Source: Porphyromonas sp. COT-239 OH1446 (GTDB lineage: Bacteria; Bacteroidota; Bacteroidia; Bacteroidales; Porphyromonadaceae). Taken from it: a stretch of DNA of 64,000 bases. Both the position numbers and the translations under genes were made by a program. How positions within the stretch are numbered: the stretch's first letter is position 1; the number at the start of each line of letters is the position of its first letter. The notes beneath the pieces are model-generated. The model saw nothing but the letters and a program-made list of their open reading frames with translations. It ran no database searches and was not told where the DNA came from. Where the stretch lies: assembly GCF_000768875.1 (NCBI RefSeq), contig NZ_JRAO01000015.1:124192-188191 (forward strand). Reading direction: 5' to 3'. Below are positions 42,571-53,531 of this stretch, piece after piece.

Positions 42571-43395
42571 TTACTTTTTACGTCTTTCGATGATGTACTT
42601 AGAGGAGTGCTTCTTAGGAGCACGAGTCTTCAGACCCTTCGTGTAGAGGCCCTTACGTGAACGTGGGTGTCCTCCGCTAGCGCGTCCTTCACCACCACCC
42701 ATTGGGTGATCAACAGGGTTCATCACGACACCACGGTTGCGAGGACGACGACCCAACCAGCGAGAACGTCCAGCCTTACCGCTGCGCTCAAGAGCGTGGT
42801 CACTATTGCCTACGCTACCAATGGTAGCCTTACAAGCAGAGAGGATACGACGAGTTTCTCCGCTAGGCATCTTGATCACCACATAGGTCCCCTCACGAGA
42901 GGTCAGCTGAGCAAATACCCCAGCAGAGCGAACCATTTTAGCACCCTGACCTGGACGCAGCTCGATGTTGTGGATGATCGAACCCACGGGGATATTGGCA
43001 AGTGGCAGGCAGTTACCCACCTCTGGAGCAGCCTCTGCACCAGACATCACTGTCTGACCTACCTCCAGCCCATCAGGGGCTAGGATGTAAGCCTTGGCTC
43101 CGTCCACATAGTACAGCAGAGCGATACGAGCCGTACGATTAGGGTCGTACTCAATGCTCTTGACTGTTGCAGGGATACCATCCTTGTTTCTCTTGAAGTC
43201 GATCAGACGAAGCTTCTGCTTGTGGCCACCACCGATGTAACGCATGGTCATCTTACCGGTGTTGTTACGACCTCCAGACTTCTTCTTACCTACTACGAGA
43301 GACTTCTCTGGTGTGCTTGCAGTGATGTTGTCAAACGCACCAATAATCTTATGTCTCTGCCCCGGCGTTGTGGGCTTTAGTTTACGTATAGCCAT
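42571..43395 (-). CDS. rplB: 50S ribosomal protein L2
   Basis: 274 residues. [20 protein letters not shown] at the N-terminus and the conserved RNPVDHP-type site as [20 protein letters not shown] at the C-terminus. It is needed for subunit joining and peptidyl transfer. Confidence 0.98.
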   Translation of the reverse strand: MAIRKLKPTTPGQRHKIIGAFDNITASTPEKSLVVGKKKSGGRNNTGKMTMRYIGGGHKQKLRLIDFKRNKDGIPATVKSIEYDPNRTARIALLYYVDGAKAYILAPDGLEVGQTVMSGAEAAPEVGNCLPLANIPVGSIIHNIELRPGQGAKMVRSAGVFAQLTSREGTYVVIKMPSGETRRILSACKATIGSVGNSDHALERSGKAGRSRWLGRRPRNRGVVMNPVDHPMGGGEGRASGGHPRSRKGLYTKGLKTRAPKKHSSKYIIERRKK

Positions 43396-43404
43396 TGTTC
43401 TGTC

Positions 43405-43698
43405 TTAGATATTTGCGTAAAAGTCGATGGTCTGACCTTCCTTGAGTGTAACCACAGCCTTCTTGAACGCAGCAACCTTGCCACGAATCAAACCACTCTT
43501 CGTATAGCGAGCCTTACGCTTACCGCTATAATTCATTGTGTTTACGCTCTCAACCTTTACATTGTACATTGCCTCGATGGCATTCTTGATCTCGATCTTG
43601 TTGGCCGAAGGAACCACCTTGAACGCATAACGCTCGGGTGTCTTCTCTGTCATAGCGGCTGACTTCTCCGAGATGATCGGCTTGATGATAATTCTCAT
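43405..43698 (-). CDS. rplW: 50S ribosomal protein L23
   Basis: 97 residues: MRIIIKPIISEKSAAMTEKT and NKIEIKNAIEAMYNVKVESV. It docks trigger factor and SRP at the tunnel exit. Confidence 0.98.
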   Translation of the reverse strand: MRIIIKPIISEKSAAMTEKTPERYAFKVVPSANKIEIKNAIEAMYNVKVESVNTMNYSGKRKARYTKSGLIRGKVAAFKKAVVTLKEGQTIDFYANI

Positions 43699-43715
43699 TG
43701 ATAGATACCTCCCGA

Positions 43716-44345
43716 TTATGCCTTAAATTGTTCGTTAATAACAGCCACTGCGCTCTCAGTCAGCACGAGCTGCTTGCAGTTAAGCACAGCATAGGTGTTG
43801 AGCTGGAAAGCATTTGAGAGACGGGCTGTCTGCACGTTGCGCGCAGAGAGGGCAACGTTGTCGCTGATCTTCTCGCTTACGAAAAGAGCCTTCTGATCGG
43901 CAACCTTGAGAGCCTGGGCTAGAGCCAGGAAGCTCTTGGTCTTGGGAGCCTCGAAGTCGAAGTTCTCCACCACGATGATCTCTCCGGCAGCAGCCTTGTG
44001 CGTCAGGGCAGAGCGACGAGCAAGCCCCTTAAGCTTCTTGTTGAGCTTGAAGCTATAGTCGCGTGGAGTAGGACCGAACACACGGCCACCACCTACGAGC
44101 ACGGGCGAATTGATATCACCACGACGAGCACCGCCACCGCCCTTCTGACGAATCAGCTTGCGTGTACTACCAGAGATTTCGCTACGCTCCTTAGACTTGT
44201 GCGTACCCTGACGCTGATTAGCCAAGTACTGCTTTACGTCCAAGTAAATAGCGTGGTCATTGGGTTCGATACCGAATACGGCATCGTCGAGAACGATCTT
44301 ACGACCAGTGTCTTCGCCCTTGATGTTGAATACGCTTAGTTCCAT
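43716..44345 (-). CDS. rplD: 50S ribosomal protein L4
   Basis: 209 residues. The tunnel loop [20 protein letters not shown] and [20 protein letters not shown] are conserved. In gammaproteobacteria L4 also represses its operon; no such leader is visible before rpsJ here. Confidence 0.98.
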   Translation of the reverse strand: MELSVFNIKGEDTGRKIVLDDAVFGIEPNDHAIYLDVKQYLANQRQGTHKSKERSEISGSTRKLIRQKGGGGARRGDINSPVLVGGGRVFGPTPRDYSFKLNKKLKGLARRSALTHKAAAGEIIVVENFDFEAPKTKSFLALAQALKVADQKALFVSEKISDNVALSARNVQTARLSNAFQLNTYAVLNCKQLVLTESAVAVINEQFKA

Positions 44346-44966
44346 TTACTTTTCGATTACGACGATTGAACCTTTAGCCCCTGGCACACTTCCCTTGATC
44401 AAGAGAAGGTTGTGCTCTGGCATTACCTTAATCACTTCGAGATTCTGAACGGTTACACGCTCATTACCTGTCTGACCGGCCATACGAGTCCCCTTAAACA
44501 CCTTAGCGGGGTACGAACATGCACCCACAGAACCAGGAGCTCTGAGACGGTTGTGCTGACCGTGGGTAGCCTGACCTACACCACCGAAACCATGACGCTT
44601 CACTACGCCCTGGAATCCCTTACCCTTAGAGGTACCCACTACATCAACGAATGTAGACCCCTCGAAGAAGGTTACGTCAATTACGTCACCAAGATTGTAC
44701 TGGCTACAATCAAAACCCTTGAACTCGGCCAAGTGTCTCTTGGGGGCAACGCCTGCCTTGGCGAAGTGTCCCTGAAGCGGCTTGCTCGTATTCTTCTCCT
44801 TTGCATCAGAGAAACCGAGCTGAAGTGCTTCATAGCCATCCTTCTCCAAGGTCTTGATTTGCGTTACCACGCAAGGACCTACTTCAATAACAGTGCATGG
44901 AAGATTCTTTCCCTCGGCACTGAACACGGATGTCATTCCGATTTTCTTTCCTAATAAACCTGGCAT
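44346..44966 (-). CDS. rplC: 50S ribosomal protein L3
   Basis: 206 residues. [20 protein letters not shown] and the loop [20 protein letters not shown] near the peptidyl-transferase centre are conserved. It abuts rplD with no spacer. Confidence 0.98.
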   Translation of the reverse strand: MPGLLGKKIGMTSVFSAEGKNLPCTVIEVGPCVVTQIKTLEKDGYEALQLGFSDAKEKNTSKPLQGHFAKAGVAPKRHLAEFKGFDCSQYNLGDVIDVTFFEGSTFVDVVGTSKGKGFQGVVKRHGFGGVGQATHGQHNRLRAPGSVGACSYPAKVFKGTRMAGQTGNERVTVQNLEVIKVMPEHNLLLIKGSVPGAKGSIVVIEK

Positions 44967-44987
44967 TTCAGTTTCTATTTAATAATC

Positions 44988-45293
44988 TCACACTTTGATT
45001 TCTACTTCTACTCCACTGGGAAGCTCGAGCTTCATGAGGGCATCCACAGTCGCAGCGGTAGAGTTGTGGATGTCGATAAGACGCTTGTGTGAGCAGAGCT
45101 CAAACTGCTCACGAGACTTCTTGTTCACGAAAGTCGAACGGTTCACCGTGAAGATGCGCTTGTGCGTGGGGAGCGGAATAGGTCCGCTCACCACTGCACC
45201 AGTAGTCTTCACAGTCTTAACGATCTTCTCGGCAGACTTGTCTACCAGTGTGTGATCGTAAGACTTCAATTTGATTCTAATCTTTTGGTTCAT
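44988..45293 (-). CDS. rpsJ: 30S ribosomal protein S10
   Basis: 101 residues: [20 protein letters not shown] and [20 protein letters not shown]. It follows fusA by 16 nt without its own promoter, so the str and S10 operons are fused. Confidence 0.98.
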   Translation of the reverse strand: MNQKIRIKLKSYDHTLVDKSAEKIVKTVKTTGAVVSGPIPLPTHKRIFTVNRSTFVNKKSREQFELCSHKRLIDIHNSTAATVDALMKLELPSGVEVEIKV

Positions 45294-45309
45294 ATCTATA
45301 ATTAGGTGT

Positions 45310-47433
45310 TTACTTGATCAAATCAACACGACCTCCTACTTCCTCAAGCACCTGGCGAGCGATACCGCTAGCCACCTCTGCATAGTGAGAGAAGGTCATA
45401 GAGTTCGTTGCACGGCCAGAAGTAATCGTACGAAGCTGGGTTACATAACCAAACATCTCAGACAGGGGCACCTTGGCCTTGACCAGAGTAGCTCCACCTG
45501 GGGTAGAGTCTTGCCCTTCGGGGAGACCACGACGCTTGTTCAAGTCGCCGATTACGGCACCGATATAGTCGTCTGGAGTCTCTACCTCGAGGTGCATGAT
45601 AGGCTCGAGGAGAACTGGGCCAGCCTGAGCACAAGCATTCTTGAATGCCTCACGAGCCACGATTTCGAACGACAGCTGGTCAGAGTCCACGGGGTGGAAG
45701 CTACCATCCAGCAGTGTTACCTTGAGCTTATCCATAGCGTAGCCAGCCAGCACACCATTCTTCATAGCATTTTGGAAGCCCTTCTGTACAGAGGGGATGA
45801 ACTCCTTAGGCACATTACCACCCTTCACCTCGTCGATGAACTGCAGATCGCCTTCGAAGCCCTCGTCAGCAGGCTCTACACGAACAATGATGTCGGCGAA
45901 CTTACCACGACCACCAGTCTGCTTCTTGTATACCTCACGCAGCTCGATAGGTCTTGTGATGGCCTCCTTGTAGGACACCTGGGGCTTACCCTGGTTGGCC
46001 TCTACCTTGAACTCGCGCTTGAGGCGGTCAATGATGATCTCCAGGTGGAGCTCACCCATACCACTAATAACAGTCTGACCAGTCTCTTCGTTCGTTTGTA
46101 CACGGAAGGTTGGGTCTTCCTCAGCCAGCTTAGCCAAGCCCACACCCAGCTTGTCCATATCCTTCTGCGTCTTAGGCTCGACAGCGATACCGATCACAGG
46201 ATCGGGGAAAGACATAGACTCGAGCGTGATAGGATTGTTTTCGTCGCAGAGGGTATCCCCAGTGCGAATATCCTTGAAGCCTACACCAGCACCGATGTCT
46301 CCACAGCCGATCACCTCCACGGGGTTCTGCTTGTTGGAGTGCATCTGGAAGAGGCGAGAGATACGCTCCTTCTTGCCGCTGCGAGAGTTGAAGACATAAG
46401 AGCCTGCATGTAGCTGACCAGCGTACACACGGAAGAAGCACAGACGACCTACATAGGGGTCTGTAGCAATCTTGAACGCAAGAGCCGTCAGAGGAGAGTC
46501 GGGGCTTACCTCACGAGTCAGCTCTACGCTCTCGTCATCGGGATCGGTACCCTTGACAATAGGGGTATCCATGGGGCTAGGCAGGTAAGAGCATACGGCA
46601 TCGAGCAGGGGCTGCACACCTTTGTTTTTGAATGAAGATCCGCAAAGCACGGGGTTGATCTTCATATCGATAGTCCCCTTACGCAGAGCTACACGAATTT
46701 CGTCCTCAGTGATCGTAGATGGATCCTCGAAGAACTTCTCCATGAGCACGTCATCGCACTCGGCGAGGGCCTCGAGCATCTTCTCACGCCACTCCTCGGC
46801 CTCAGCCACGAGAGCAGCGGGAATCTCGACAACCTCATAGTGCTGACCCTGCTCTTCACCTTCCCAAATGAGACCCTTCATCGTTACGAGGTCGATAACC
46901 CCCTTGAAAGTCTCCTCCTGGCCAATAGGCAGCTGAATGGGTACTGGGTTTGCTCCAAGCACGACACGGATCTGACGCACAACCTCGAGGAAGTTAGCAC
47001 CAGAGCGGTCCATCTTGTTTACGTAGCAGATACGGGGTACACCGTACTTAGTGGCCTGACGCCATACGGTCTCACTCTGGGGCTGCACACCACCTACAGA
47101 GCAGTAAGTAGCGATCACACCGTCGAGTACACGCAGCGAACGCTCCACCTCTACGGTGAAGTCCACGTGTCCTGGGGTGTCGATCAGATTGATCTTATAC
47201 TTCGTATCGTTATAGTTCCAGAAAGTAGTCGTAGCAGCAGAAGTGATCGTGATGCCACGCTCCTGCTCCTGCTCCATCCAGTCCATGGTAGCACCACCAT
47301 CGTGCACCTCTCCGATCTTGTGCGTCAGACCAGTGTAGAAGAGGATACGCTCAGATGTAGTTGTCTTACCTGCGTCGATGTGCGCAGAGATCCCGATATT
47401 ACGGGTAAGCTCAAGATGTTTGTCGGTAGCCAT
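45310..47433 (-). CDS. fusA: elongation factor G
   Basis: 707 residues. GTPase motifs: [20 protein letters not shown] (G1), [20 protein letters not shown] (G3), [16 protein letters not shown] (G4). Domains II-V follow, with [20 protein letters not shown] in domain III. It drives translocation of mRNA and tRNA. tuf does not follow it, unlike in E. coli. Confidence 0.98.
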   Translation of the reverse strand: MATDKHLELTRNIGISAHIDAGKTTTSERILFYTGLTHKIGEVHDGGATMDWMEQEQERGITITSAATTTFWNYNDTKYKINLIDTPGHVDFTVEVERSLRVLDGVIATYCSVGGVQPQSETVWRQATKYGVPRICYVNKMDRSGANFLEVVRQIRVVLGANPVPIQLPIGQEETFKGVIDLVTMKGLIWEGEEQGQHYEVVEIPAALVAEAEEWREKMLEALAECDDVLMEKFFEDPSTITEDEIRVALRKGTIDMKINPVLCGSSFKNKGVQPLLDAVCSYLPSPMDTPIVKGTDPDDESVELTREVSPDSPLTALAFKIATDPYVGRLCFFRVYAGQLHAGSYVFNSRSGKKERISRLFQMHSNKQNPVEVIGCGDIGAGVGFKDIRTGDTLCDENNPITLESMSFPDPVIGIAVEPKTQKDMDKLGVGLAKLAEEDPTFRVQTNEETGQTVISGMGELHLEIIIDRLKREFKVEANQGKPQVSYKEAITRPIELREVYKKQTGGRGKFADIIVRVEPADEGFEGDLQFIDEVKGGNVPKEFIPSVQKGFQNAMKNGVLAGYAMDKLKVTLLDGSFHPVDSDQLSFEIVAREAFKNACAQAGPVLLEPIMHLEVETPDDYIGAVIGDLNKRRGLPEGQDSTPGGATLVKAKVPLSEMFGYVTQLRTITSGRATNSMTFSHYAEVASGIARQVLEEVGGRVDLIK

Positions 47434-47445
47434 GTCCGTGCAGTA

Positions 47446-47922
47446 TTAGAATCTGAAGTGAGCGAATGCACGGTTTGCCTCGGCCATGCGGTGCATATCC
47501 TCCTTACGCTTGAAGGCTGCGCCCTGGCTGTTGTAAGCATCTGTGATCTCTGCTGCGAGCTTGTCGGCCATAGTCTTACCACCGCGCTTGCGAGCATAGA
47601 GAATAAGGTTTTTCATAGAGATAGACTCCTTGCGTTCGGGGCGGATCTCAGTAGGCACCTGGTAGGTTGCGCCACCGATACGACGGCTCTTCACCTCTAC
47701 CTGAGGGGTGATATTGTCCAATGCAGCCTTCCAAATGTCAAGCGCAGTCTTCTCTTCGTCTTGGATCTTCTTCTTAACGATCTCTAGGGCAGTATAGAAG
47801 ATATCAAAAGCGATACTCTTCTTGCCGTCATACATCAGGTGATTAACAAACTTAGTCACCTTAACATCAGCAAATACGGGATCAGGCAGCACCTGACGCT
47901 TCTTTGGCTTTGCTTTTCTCAT
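47446..47922 (-). CDS. rpsG: 30S ribosomal protein S7
   Basis: 158 residues. [40 protein letters not shown] and [20 protein letters not shown] are conserved. It nucleates assembly of the 30S head. A 217-nt spacer with hairpins lies between it and rpsL. Confidence 0.98.
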   Translation of the reverse strand: MRKAKPKKRQVLPDPVFADVKVTKFVNHLMYDGKKSIAFDIFYTALEIVKKKIQDEEKTALDIWKAALDNITPQVEVKSRRIGGATYQVPTEIRPERKESISMKNLILYARKRGGKTMADKLAAEITDAYNSQGAAFKRKEDMHRMAEANRAFAHFRF

Positions 47923-48139
47923 TGTTTCTAAAAAATTTCGTTCCTTGTCGATGGTTGTCGTCTAAATTGTCTTCAACGCTCCCGCTGGAGCATTTACTCA
48001 ACCCTGTTTTAGCCTATCCAACGAACTCAAAACCGGTTCTTGTACTTTGAATATCTTGCCACCCTAATATGTGGCTCGGGAGCAGGTCTCCCGCAGCGAG
48101 CCATCCCTACCCGGGAGACTCTAGGCAATGAGCAAGGGC
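47923..48139 (-). promoter_or_regulatory. rpsL-rpsG intercistronic spacer with hairpin
   Basis: 217 nt without an ORF. GGCTCG...CGAGCC encloses GGGAG/CTCCC (48073-48102). In E. coli S7 binds the rpsL-rpsG spacer and represses translation; here a similar role is an inference from place and structure. Confidence 0.4.
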
Positions 48140-48550
48140 TTACTTCTTCTTACCCTTAACTGGAGCAGCAGGCTGCCCGGGCTTAGGACGCTTAGCACCG
48201 TACTTAGAGCGACGCTGTGTACGACCATTCACACCAGCCGTATCCAGCGCACCACGAACGATGTGGTAGCGCACCCCTGGCAGGTCCTTCACACGACCAC
48301 CACGCACCAGCACAATGCTGTGCTCCTGAAGGTTGTGCCCCTCACCTGGGATGTAAGCGTTCACCTCCTTAGAGTTTGTCAGACGCACACGAGCCACCTT
48401 ACGCATAGCAGAGTTTGGCTTCTTAGGCGTAGTCGTGTACACACGCACACAAACACCACGGCGCTGAGGGCAAGAATCCAGTGCAGGGCTCTTTCCCTTC
48501 TCTACAAGAGTCTCACGGCCTTTTCTAACCAATTGTTGAATTGTAGGCAT
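48140..48550 (-). CDS. rpsL: 30S ribosomal protein S12
   Basis: 136 residues. [40 protein letters not shown] and [20 protein letters not shown] are conserved, with lysines at the usual streptomycin-sensitive positions. The C-terminus is basic. First gene of the superoperon, with a perfect promoter upstream. Confidence 0.98.
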   Translation of the reverse strand: MPTIQQLVRKGRETLVEKGKSPALDSCPQRRGVCVRVYTTTPKKPNSAMRKVARVRLTNSKEVNAYIPGEGHNLQEHSIVLVRGGRVKDLPGVRYHIVRGALDTAGVNGRTQRRSKYGAKRPKPGQPAAPVKGKKK

Positions 48551-48636
48551 TTCTTCTTTTTAATCTGTTATATTACAATACTATATCTCGTTTCTTAGGC
48601 GTGCAATTTACAGTGCAGCACAATACACAATCGGGG

Positions 48637-48667
48637 CAAAGGTACACATAATTTCCGAACCCACAAA
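48637..48667 (-). promoter_or_regulatory. promoter of the str/S10/spc ribosomal operon
   Basis: On the minus strand TTTG (48664-48667), 19 nt, TACCTTTG (48637-48644): both elements match the Bacteroidota consensus. Transcription would start near 48630, giving an 80-nt leader. Confidence 0.8.
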
Positions 48668-48762
48668 ACCCTAACACAAAGAGAACCACAAACCTAGCCC
48701 GAGCCTCGAGGTGCAGAGCCCCCGAAGGGAGGAGAGGCAAGACTGATGCCCCCTTGTGCAGA

Positions 48763-48918
48763 CTAAATCAGCAACACGAGCATGAGGATGATGAGACCCA
48801 CTACGGCGAAGACAACACAGCCGCAGCCCTTGCGAATAGAGTCTCCGAAGCCCTCCCCTCCAGCAAAGAGAGCCCCAATCAAGGCCAATATCAGTATAAC
48901 ACCAATGATCGTAAGCAC
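48763..48918 (-). CDS. possible small two-helix membrane protein (GTG start)
   Basis: 51 residues if translated from the GTG at 48918. Two hydrophobic segments (LTIIGVILILALIGALFA and VVFAVVGLIILMLVLLI) flank a polar Gly/Cys-rich loop (GGEGFGDSIRKGCGC). The pattern looks coding rather than random and reminds me of short Bacteroidota membrane proteins, but I cannot name a family. No ATG is in frame; ATT at 48936 is the only longer option before a stop. Confidence 0.4.
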   Translation of the reverse strand: MLTIIGVILILALIGALFAGGEGFGDSIRKGCGCVVFAVVGLIILMLVLLI

Positions 48919-49069
48919 ACCACCACTTATTTCAATATTTTAATACTTGAGCATTCCAAGCACTCTAGAGCCATCTCAAACTTAATAGGACATTCTTCAG
49001 TACGAAGATAAGGAAATTCGAGCAATTGCATCTGCCCCTCGCCAAAGATATCCCCGAAGGCTCGTCTGA

Positions 49070-49200
49070 GATCTCGGAAGGATCGCAAGTGAGGCTCAGA
49101 TAGGAGTTCGATCGAGGTCTAAGTAGGATCGAGGGTGAGATCCTATCTAAGTCTCGACAAAGGCCTAGATAGGACTTCATCTGAGGCTCCCCCGAGAGCG
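49070..49200. repeat. intergenic 23-nt-period array (rpsL-GT2)
   Basis: Units of exactly 23 nt starting AGTGAGGCTC, ATCGAGGTCT, GGTGAGATCC and ACAAAGGCCT. AGATAGGA (49098-49105) can pair with TCCTATCT (49141-49148), or TAGGATC (49124-49130) with GATCCTA (49139-49145). The array lies upstream of the GT2 gene in a divergent spacer. Confidence 0.75.
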
Positions 49201-49286
49201 AAGACGGACTCTACTCGAGAGCTCTAGGGTTGCCCTCTGAGAGAAGTTTACTAACTTCGCCCTAGCATTCTTGCACTTATCCGAAT

Positions 49287-50294
49287 ATGAAGTCCGACCA
49301 CAGAGATCCTCAGAGATCTATATCTTCCGACCTGCCCCTCCTCAGCGTCATTGTCCCCGTCTACAATGTAGAGGCCTACCTTCGGGATTGTATAGACAGC
49401 ATTCTGGCACAGAGCTATCCTCGTCTAGAGATCCTCATCGTCGATGATGGCAGCTCCGACACCAGTCCTCAGATATGCGACACCTACGCAGCACAAGATC
49501 CTCGCATCAAGGTCTATCACACGACCAACGGTGGCCTATCGGCTGCCCGCAACTATGGTCTTGAGCGTATGCGAGGGGATTATGTTACTTTCATCGACTC
49601 GGATGATTGGCTAGAGGGGGATATTCTCAGTACTTGTATGCAGTACATCGGGACACATCCCAAGACAGACTTCTTGCAGTTTGGGATGCAAGAGTACTGG
49701 CAGGACGAGGGCGTTGGGAGGGTTACCACGCCAACATTCCGATCTGAAAATCAAGAAGAGATCCTACGAGACTATGCGCTTAAGAGAGAGATACAGCACT
49801 GCGCTTGTGCCAAGATCTATCGGGCTCGTCTCTTCGACGAGCTACGCTTCCCGGTCAGGAAGTACCACGAGGATATCGCCACGGTATTCGATACACTCTG
49901 CCTCTCTCGAAGCGTTGCTAGCCTGCCTCAGGCTGGGTATATGTACCGACAGAAGCGTCCAGGCTCCATCACCGAGCATTTCTCTGAGAAGAGGCTAGAC
50001 ATCTTCGACAACATCCAGGCCTCCATAAATCGAGGGGCAAACGCTCCTACCGATAGGGCCATCTACCTCAATACCATTCGAGTTATGTACCTGCGCTTCT
50101 ATGCCCTTGAGGCATGGGAGAATGATCCTCAGAGACGCAGCTATTGGCTGCAACAGTTTAGACCCCACCTCAAGAGGGCTAGATCCATGGACTATATTTG
50201 GGGGAATAGGACAGAGCGACTGCACTGGGCAGCCTTCCTCGCAATGCCTCGCCTCTATCTAAGCCTCTGGAGCTCCTATATGAGAAATAAATAA
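49287..50294 (+). CDS. GT2-family glycosyltransferase
   Basis: 335 residues. LLSVIVPVYNVEAYLRDCID is the typical GT-A start, ILIVDDGSSDTSP and VTFIDSDDWLEGDIL give the nucleotide- and metal-binding aspartates (DxD as DSDD, about residues 99-102), and VRKYHEDIATVF the ED motif. It adds a sugar to a lipid-linked or LPS acceptor in the cytoplasm. It is followed by dgt after 24 nt. It is outside the main polysaccharide locus and has normal local base composition. Confidence 0.85.
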   Translation: MKSDHRDPQRSISSDLPLLSVIVPVYNVEAYLRDCIDSILAQSYPRLEILIVDDGSSDTSPQICDTYAAQDPRIKVYHTTNGGLSAARNYGLERMRGDYVTFIDSDDWLEGDILSTCMQYIGTHPKTDFLQFGMQEYWQDEGVGRVTTPTFRSENQEEILRDYALKREIQHCACAKIYRARLFDELRFPVRKYHEDIATVFDTLCLSRSVASLPQAGYMYRQKRPGSITEHFSEKRLDIFDNIQASINRGANAPTDRAIYLNTIRVMYLRFYALEAWENDPQRRSYWLQQFRPHLKRARSMDYIWGNRTERLHWAAFLAMPRLYLSLWSSYMRNK

Positions 50295-50318
50295 CGCAGA
50301 GACACTCCCCTAGAGACT

Positions 50319-51668
50319 ATGATGCACTGGGCACAACTACTCTCAGACAGGCGCATGGGTGCAGACAAGCAACCAGGAGCTACGAGCAATACCGGCCGGG
50401 TGGCACGAAGCGAATTCGAGCGAGACTATGACCGCTTGGTCTTCTCCCCAGCCTTCCGCCGACTGCAAAACAAGACGCAGGTATTCCCCCTACCCCGAAC
50501 CATCTTCGTCCATAATCGTCTCACCCATAGCCTCGAAGTAAGCTGCCTCGGACGATCCCTCGGCAACATGGTAGCCTCCTGCCTACAAGAGCGGCATCGG
50601 AGGGAGGGGGGCATCCCCTTCATCCCAGCGGTCAGCTCAATCGTCAGTGCAGCTTGCCTGGCACATGACCTGGGCAATCCCCCCTTCGGGCATAGTGGAG
50701 AGCGAGCTATCGGGGCATACTTTAGAGAGGGAAATGGAAGGCGATGGGAGGAGCTGGTACGCAGAGAGGGGGGGCGATGGGAGGACTTCTTGCTCTTCGA
50801 GGGCAATGCCAATGGCTTTCGCCTGCTGACGCATCAGTTCATTGGTCGCAGACCAGGGGGCTTCGCCCTGACCTACAGCACGACGGCCAGCATCATCAAG
50901 TACCCGTACAGTAGCCTCTTGGGAGCAGGAAGGCCGAAGTTCGGCTTCTTTGCTACCGAAGAGGAGACCATGCGAGGCCTTGCCGACGAATTGGGGCTGA
51001 TACAGCAGAGCCGAGAGCCTCTAGCCTACGCCCGCCATCCGCTTGTCTTCCTCGTCGAGGCTGCCGACGACATTTGCTATCAAATCATGGATATTGAGGA
51101 TGCCTACAAGATGGGGATCCTCTCCTACGATGAGACTCGAGAGCTGATCCTACCCTTCTTCTCAGCAGAGGAACAGGGAGAGGTACTCAGCACCCTCAGG
51201 CTCATCAGCGACCGAAACGAACAGATTGGCTACCTGCGTTCTAAGGCGATCAACCTCATGGTCGAGGAGGCTGCCTCGATCTTCCTCGACAGCGAGACCG
51301 AGATCCTCTCGGGCAAGCTCTCTCGCCCGCTCATACGCCTATCCTCCCCACGCATTGTCGAGGCCTACGACCGGTGTAGCCAAGTCGCCTGGGAGCGGAT
51401 CTATCGAGCCCGTGAGGTGCTGGATGTAGAGCTTGCAGGACATCGCATCTTCAGTGCCCTATTGGACAGCCTCGTCGAGGCACAGATGTCTCCCGAGCAC
51501 CTCTACAGTCAGGCTCTGCTCGGAAGGGTGAGCTCTCAATACGATACCCGTCGGAGTACCGTCTACGGACGGATCCAATGCGCCCTAGACTTCATCTCAG
51601 GGATGACAGATATCTACGCCCTAGACCTCTACAGACAGATCACAGGGATGAGCCTCCCAGCGATTTAG
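50319..51668 (+). CDS. dgt: deoxyguanosinetriphosphate triphosphohydrolase-like protein
   Basis: 449 residues. HD-domain motifs: HNRLTHSLEVSCLGRSLG (first His), CLAHDLGNPPFGHSGE (the HD pair), and VFLVEAADDICYQIMDIEDA (distal Asp). FSPAFRRLQNKTQVFPLP is a conserved dGTPase segment. It removes triphosphate from dGTP or other dNTPs and shapes the nucleotide pool. The next gene is cmk, another nucleotide enzyme. Confidence 0.92.
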   Translation: MMHWAQLLSDRRMGADKQPGATSNTGRVARSEFERDYDRLVFSPAFRRLQNKTQVFPLPRTIFVHNRLTHSLEVSCLGRSLGNMVASCLQERHRREGGIPFIPAVSSIVSAACLAHDLGNPPFGHSGERAIGAYFREGNGRRWEELVRREGGRWEDFLLFEGNANGFRLLTHQFIGRRPGGFALTYSTTASIIKYPYSSLLGAGRPKFGFFATEEETMRGLADELGLIQQSREPLAYARHPLVFLVEAADDICYQIMDIEDAYKMGILSYDETRELILPFFSAEEQGEVLSTLRLISDRNEQIGYLRSKAINLMVEEAASIFLDSETEILSGKLSRPLIRLSSPRIVEAYDRCSQVAWERIYRAREVLDVELAGHRIFSALLDSLVEAQMSPEHLYSQALLGRVSSQYDTRRSTVYGRIQCALDFISGMTDIYALDLYRQITGMSLPAI

Positions 51669-51670
51669 CC

Positions 51671-51678
51671 TAACTTTG
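51671..51678 (+). promoter_or_regulatory. -7 element (TAACTTTG) upstream of cmk
   Basis: A perfect TAnnTTTG match in the 44-nt gap between dgt and cmk, 35 nt before the ATG. There is no TTTG at -33, so it may be weak or internal. Confidence 0.4.
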
Positions 51679-51712
51679 TCCCCTAATCTTAAGGAATAGA
51701 CCCAATAACTGA

Positions 51713-52417
51713 ATGAACAAGAAGATTATTGTCGCTATCGACGGCCACAGCTCTTGCGGTAAGAGCACTATGGCCCGTAAGCTCGCCGCACAAATAGGCT
51801 ATATCTATGTGGACACAGGGGCGATGTATCGAGGCGTTACCCTCTATGCCCTGAGGCATGGCTACCTCACCGACGAGGGGCTCGACGAAGAGGCTCTGCG
51901 TAGGGATATGCCTCAGATCGAGCTAAGCTTCAAACTCAATAGCGAGACCGCACGCCCAGACCTCTACCTCAATGGGAAATGCGTCGAGCAAGAGATCCGA
52001 TCGCTAGAAGTAGGCCAATATGCAAGCCGTATTGCTACGCTGGACTTCGTCCGTGAGGCCCTCACAGCCCAGCAACAAGCCATGGGCAGAGCCAAGGGCA
52101 TTGTCATGGATGGCCGGGATATTGGGACGAACGTCTTCCCCGAGGCTGAGCTCAAAGTCTTTGTAACGGCCTCACCGATGATCCGAGCAGAGCGCAGACG
52201 ACTGGAACTCCTGGAGAAAGGGGAGGCTGTCCCCAGCCTCGAAGAGATCTGTGCCCAGCTTCAGGAGCGAGACTATCGGGACTCCCACCGAGCCGTCGCC
52301 CCACTGCGTCAAGCCCCGGATGCCATCGTTCTGGATAATAGTCATCTGAGCATCGAGGAGCAGCACGCACGCCTCGTCGAGCTCTTCGCCCAAGCTTCCT
52401 CAACCCCACAGCCATAG
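51713..52417 (+). CDS. cmk: cytidylate kinase
   Basis: 234 residues. P-loop [18 protein letters not shown] at the N-terminus, [20 protein letters not shown], and [20 protein letters not shown] are conserved. It phosphorylates CMP and dCMP with ATP, feeding the CTP pool. Confidence 0.97.
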   Translation: MNKKIIVAIDGHSSCGKSTMARKLAAQIGYIYVDTGAMYRGVTLYALRHGYLTDEGLDEEALRRDMPQIELSFKLNSETARPDLYLNGKCVEQEIRSLEVGQYASRIATLDFVREALTAQQQAMGRAKGIVMDGRDIGTNVFPEAELKVFVTASPMIRAERRRLELLEKGEAVPSLEEICAQLQERDYRDSHRAVAPLRQAPDAIVLDNSHLSIEEQHARLVELFAQASSTPQP

Positions 52418-52437
52418 CTAACCGAAGAAACTGACCC

Positions 52438-53529
52438 ATGCAACCTAAACCACACTTTGCACACCTCGATCTGCTCAAGGGGATTGCAATCTTCCTCGTA
52501 GTCTGTGGACACATCTTCGTCTACGGTAGCAATCATTTGGGTGGGCATGACGACTTCGTCCTTTGGAGAGTCCTGGAGGGCGTACATATGCCTCTATTTG
52601 TGATGCTCTCAGGATATTTAGCCTTAAGTACGAGGCACGAGCTGAGGGCTCTACCCAGCTTCCTAAGGAGCAAGGCTAAACGACTCCTCGTACCTCTGCT
52701 CTTCATCCCGCCACTCTATCTACTCTGCTTCGACGAGAGCTTTAAGCTTGCGATAAGTCAGACAAAGAAGGAGGGCTACTGGTTCACCTTCGTACTCTTT
52801 GGCATCATGCTGGCTTTCTTCCTCTTCGGCTGGATAAACTCCTGGTTCAACAAGCGTAGGAGGATCTCTGTCGAGCTTGCACTCGGGGCTATATCCGTCC
52901 TGGTTGTTGTGCTCATCGATGGGGTACTGCATGCCGTCAAGGATAGCTTCTATGAGAGGCTGCTCAGCTTCGACCAGTTCAACTGGCTGTACAAATACTT
53001 CCTACTGGGCTACTTCGTTCGACGTATCCCTCGGCTAGAGGCCCTTCTTCGCTCGGATCATATCGTGGCTGTGCTCACGCTGAGCTTCATCGGCCTAATG
53101 CTGCTGCCCTACCAGGGGATCACATTCCCTGAGAGCTGGAGTTGCTATCACGGGCTCATCGGCCTCAACCTCGAGGCTCTACAGACTCTGACAGGAGTAC
53201 TCACCCTCTATGCCCTAGGGTTAAGGGCCTGCGACCTCGGGATCGACAATAGAGGGACAAGGTTACTGAACTACTTGGGCCGAGAGAGCCTGCCCATTTA
53301 CCTAACCCACTATTTCTTCCTGCCAGTACTCCCCATGATGATGCCCTTCCTGCTGGGACTGCCTAACCCCGCAGCAGCCTTCTCTTGGGAGCTGCTCTTC
53401 GCCTTTGTTGGCTCGACCTGGGTACTGCTACTCACCCTCGGGACGATCCGAGTCGTCAAGCTCAGCCCAACACTTGCCATGCTGCTCTATGGCGAGCCAC
53501 TCAAGCGACACACCAATAAGCAGAGATAG
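52438..53529 (+). CDS. acyltransferase family 3 membrane protein
   Basis: 363 residues with about ten hydrophobic segments. The N-terminus FAHLDLLKGIAIFLVVCGHI with its conserved His, and GVHMPLFVMLSGYLALS, are typical of OafA/NolL-type O-acyltransferases. It probably transfers an acetyl group to a surface sugar in the inner membrane. 20 nt after cmk, 2 nt before dprA. Substrate unknown. Confidence 0.85.
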   Translation: MQPKPHFAHLDLLKGIAIFLVVCGHIFVYGSNHLGGHDDFVLWRVLEGVHMPLFVMLSGYLALSTRHELRALPSFLRSKAKRLLVPLLFIPPLYLLCFDESFKLAISQTKKEGYWFTFVLFGIMLAFFLFGWINSWFNKRRRISVELALGAISVLVVVLIDGVLHAVKDSFYERLLSFDQFNWLYKYFLLGYFVRRIPRLEALLRSDHIVAVLTLSFIGLMLLPYQGITFPESWSCYHGLIGLNLEALQTLTGVLTLYALGLRACDLGIDNRGTRLLNYLGRESLPIYLTHYFFLPVLPMMMPFLLGLPNPAAAFSWELLFAFVGSTWVLLLTLGTIRVVKLSPTLAMLLYGEPLKRHTNKQR

Positions 53530-53531
53530 AT

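Noticed and set aside
45271-46413. 380-residue plus-strand ORF
   Set aside because: It lies fully antisense to fusA, whose EF-G sequence is conserved along its length; a shadow of codon bias.
46840-47787. 315-residue plus-strand ORF
   Set aside because: Antisense to fusA and rpsG; no protein-like features.
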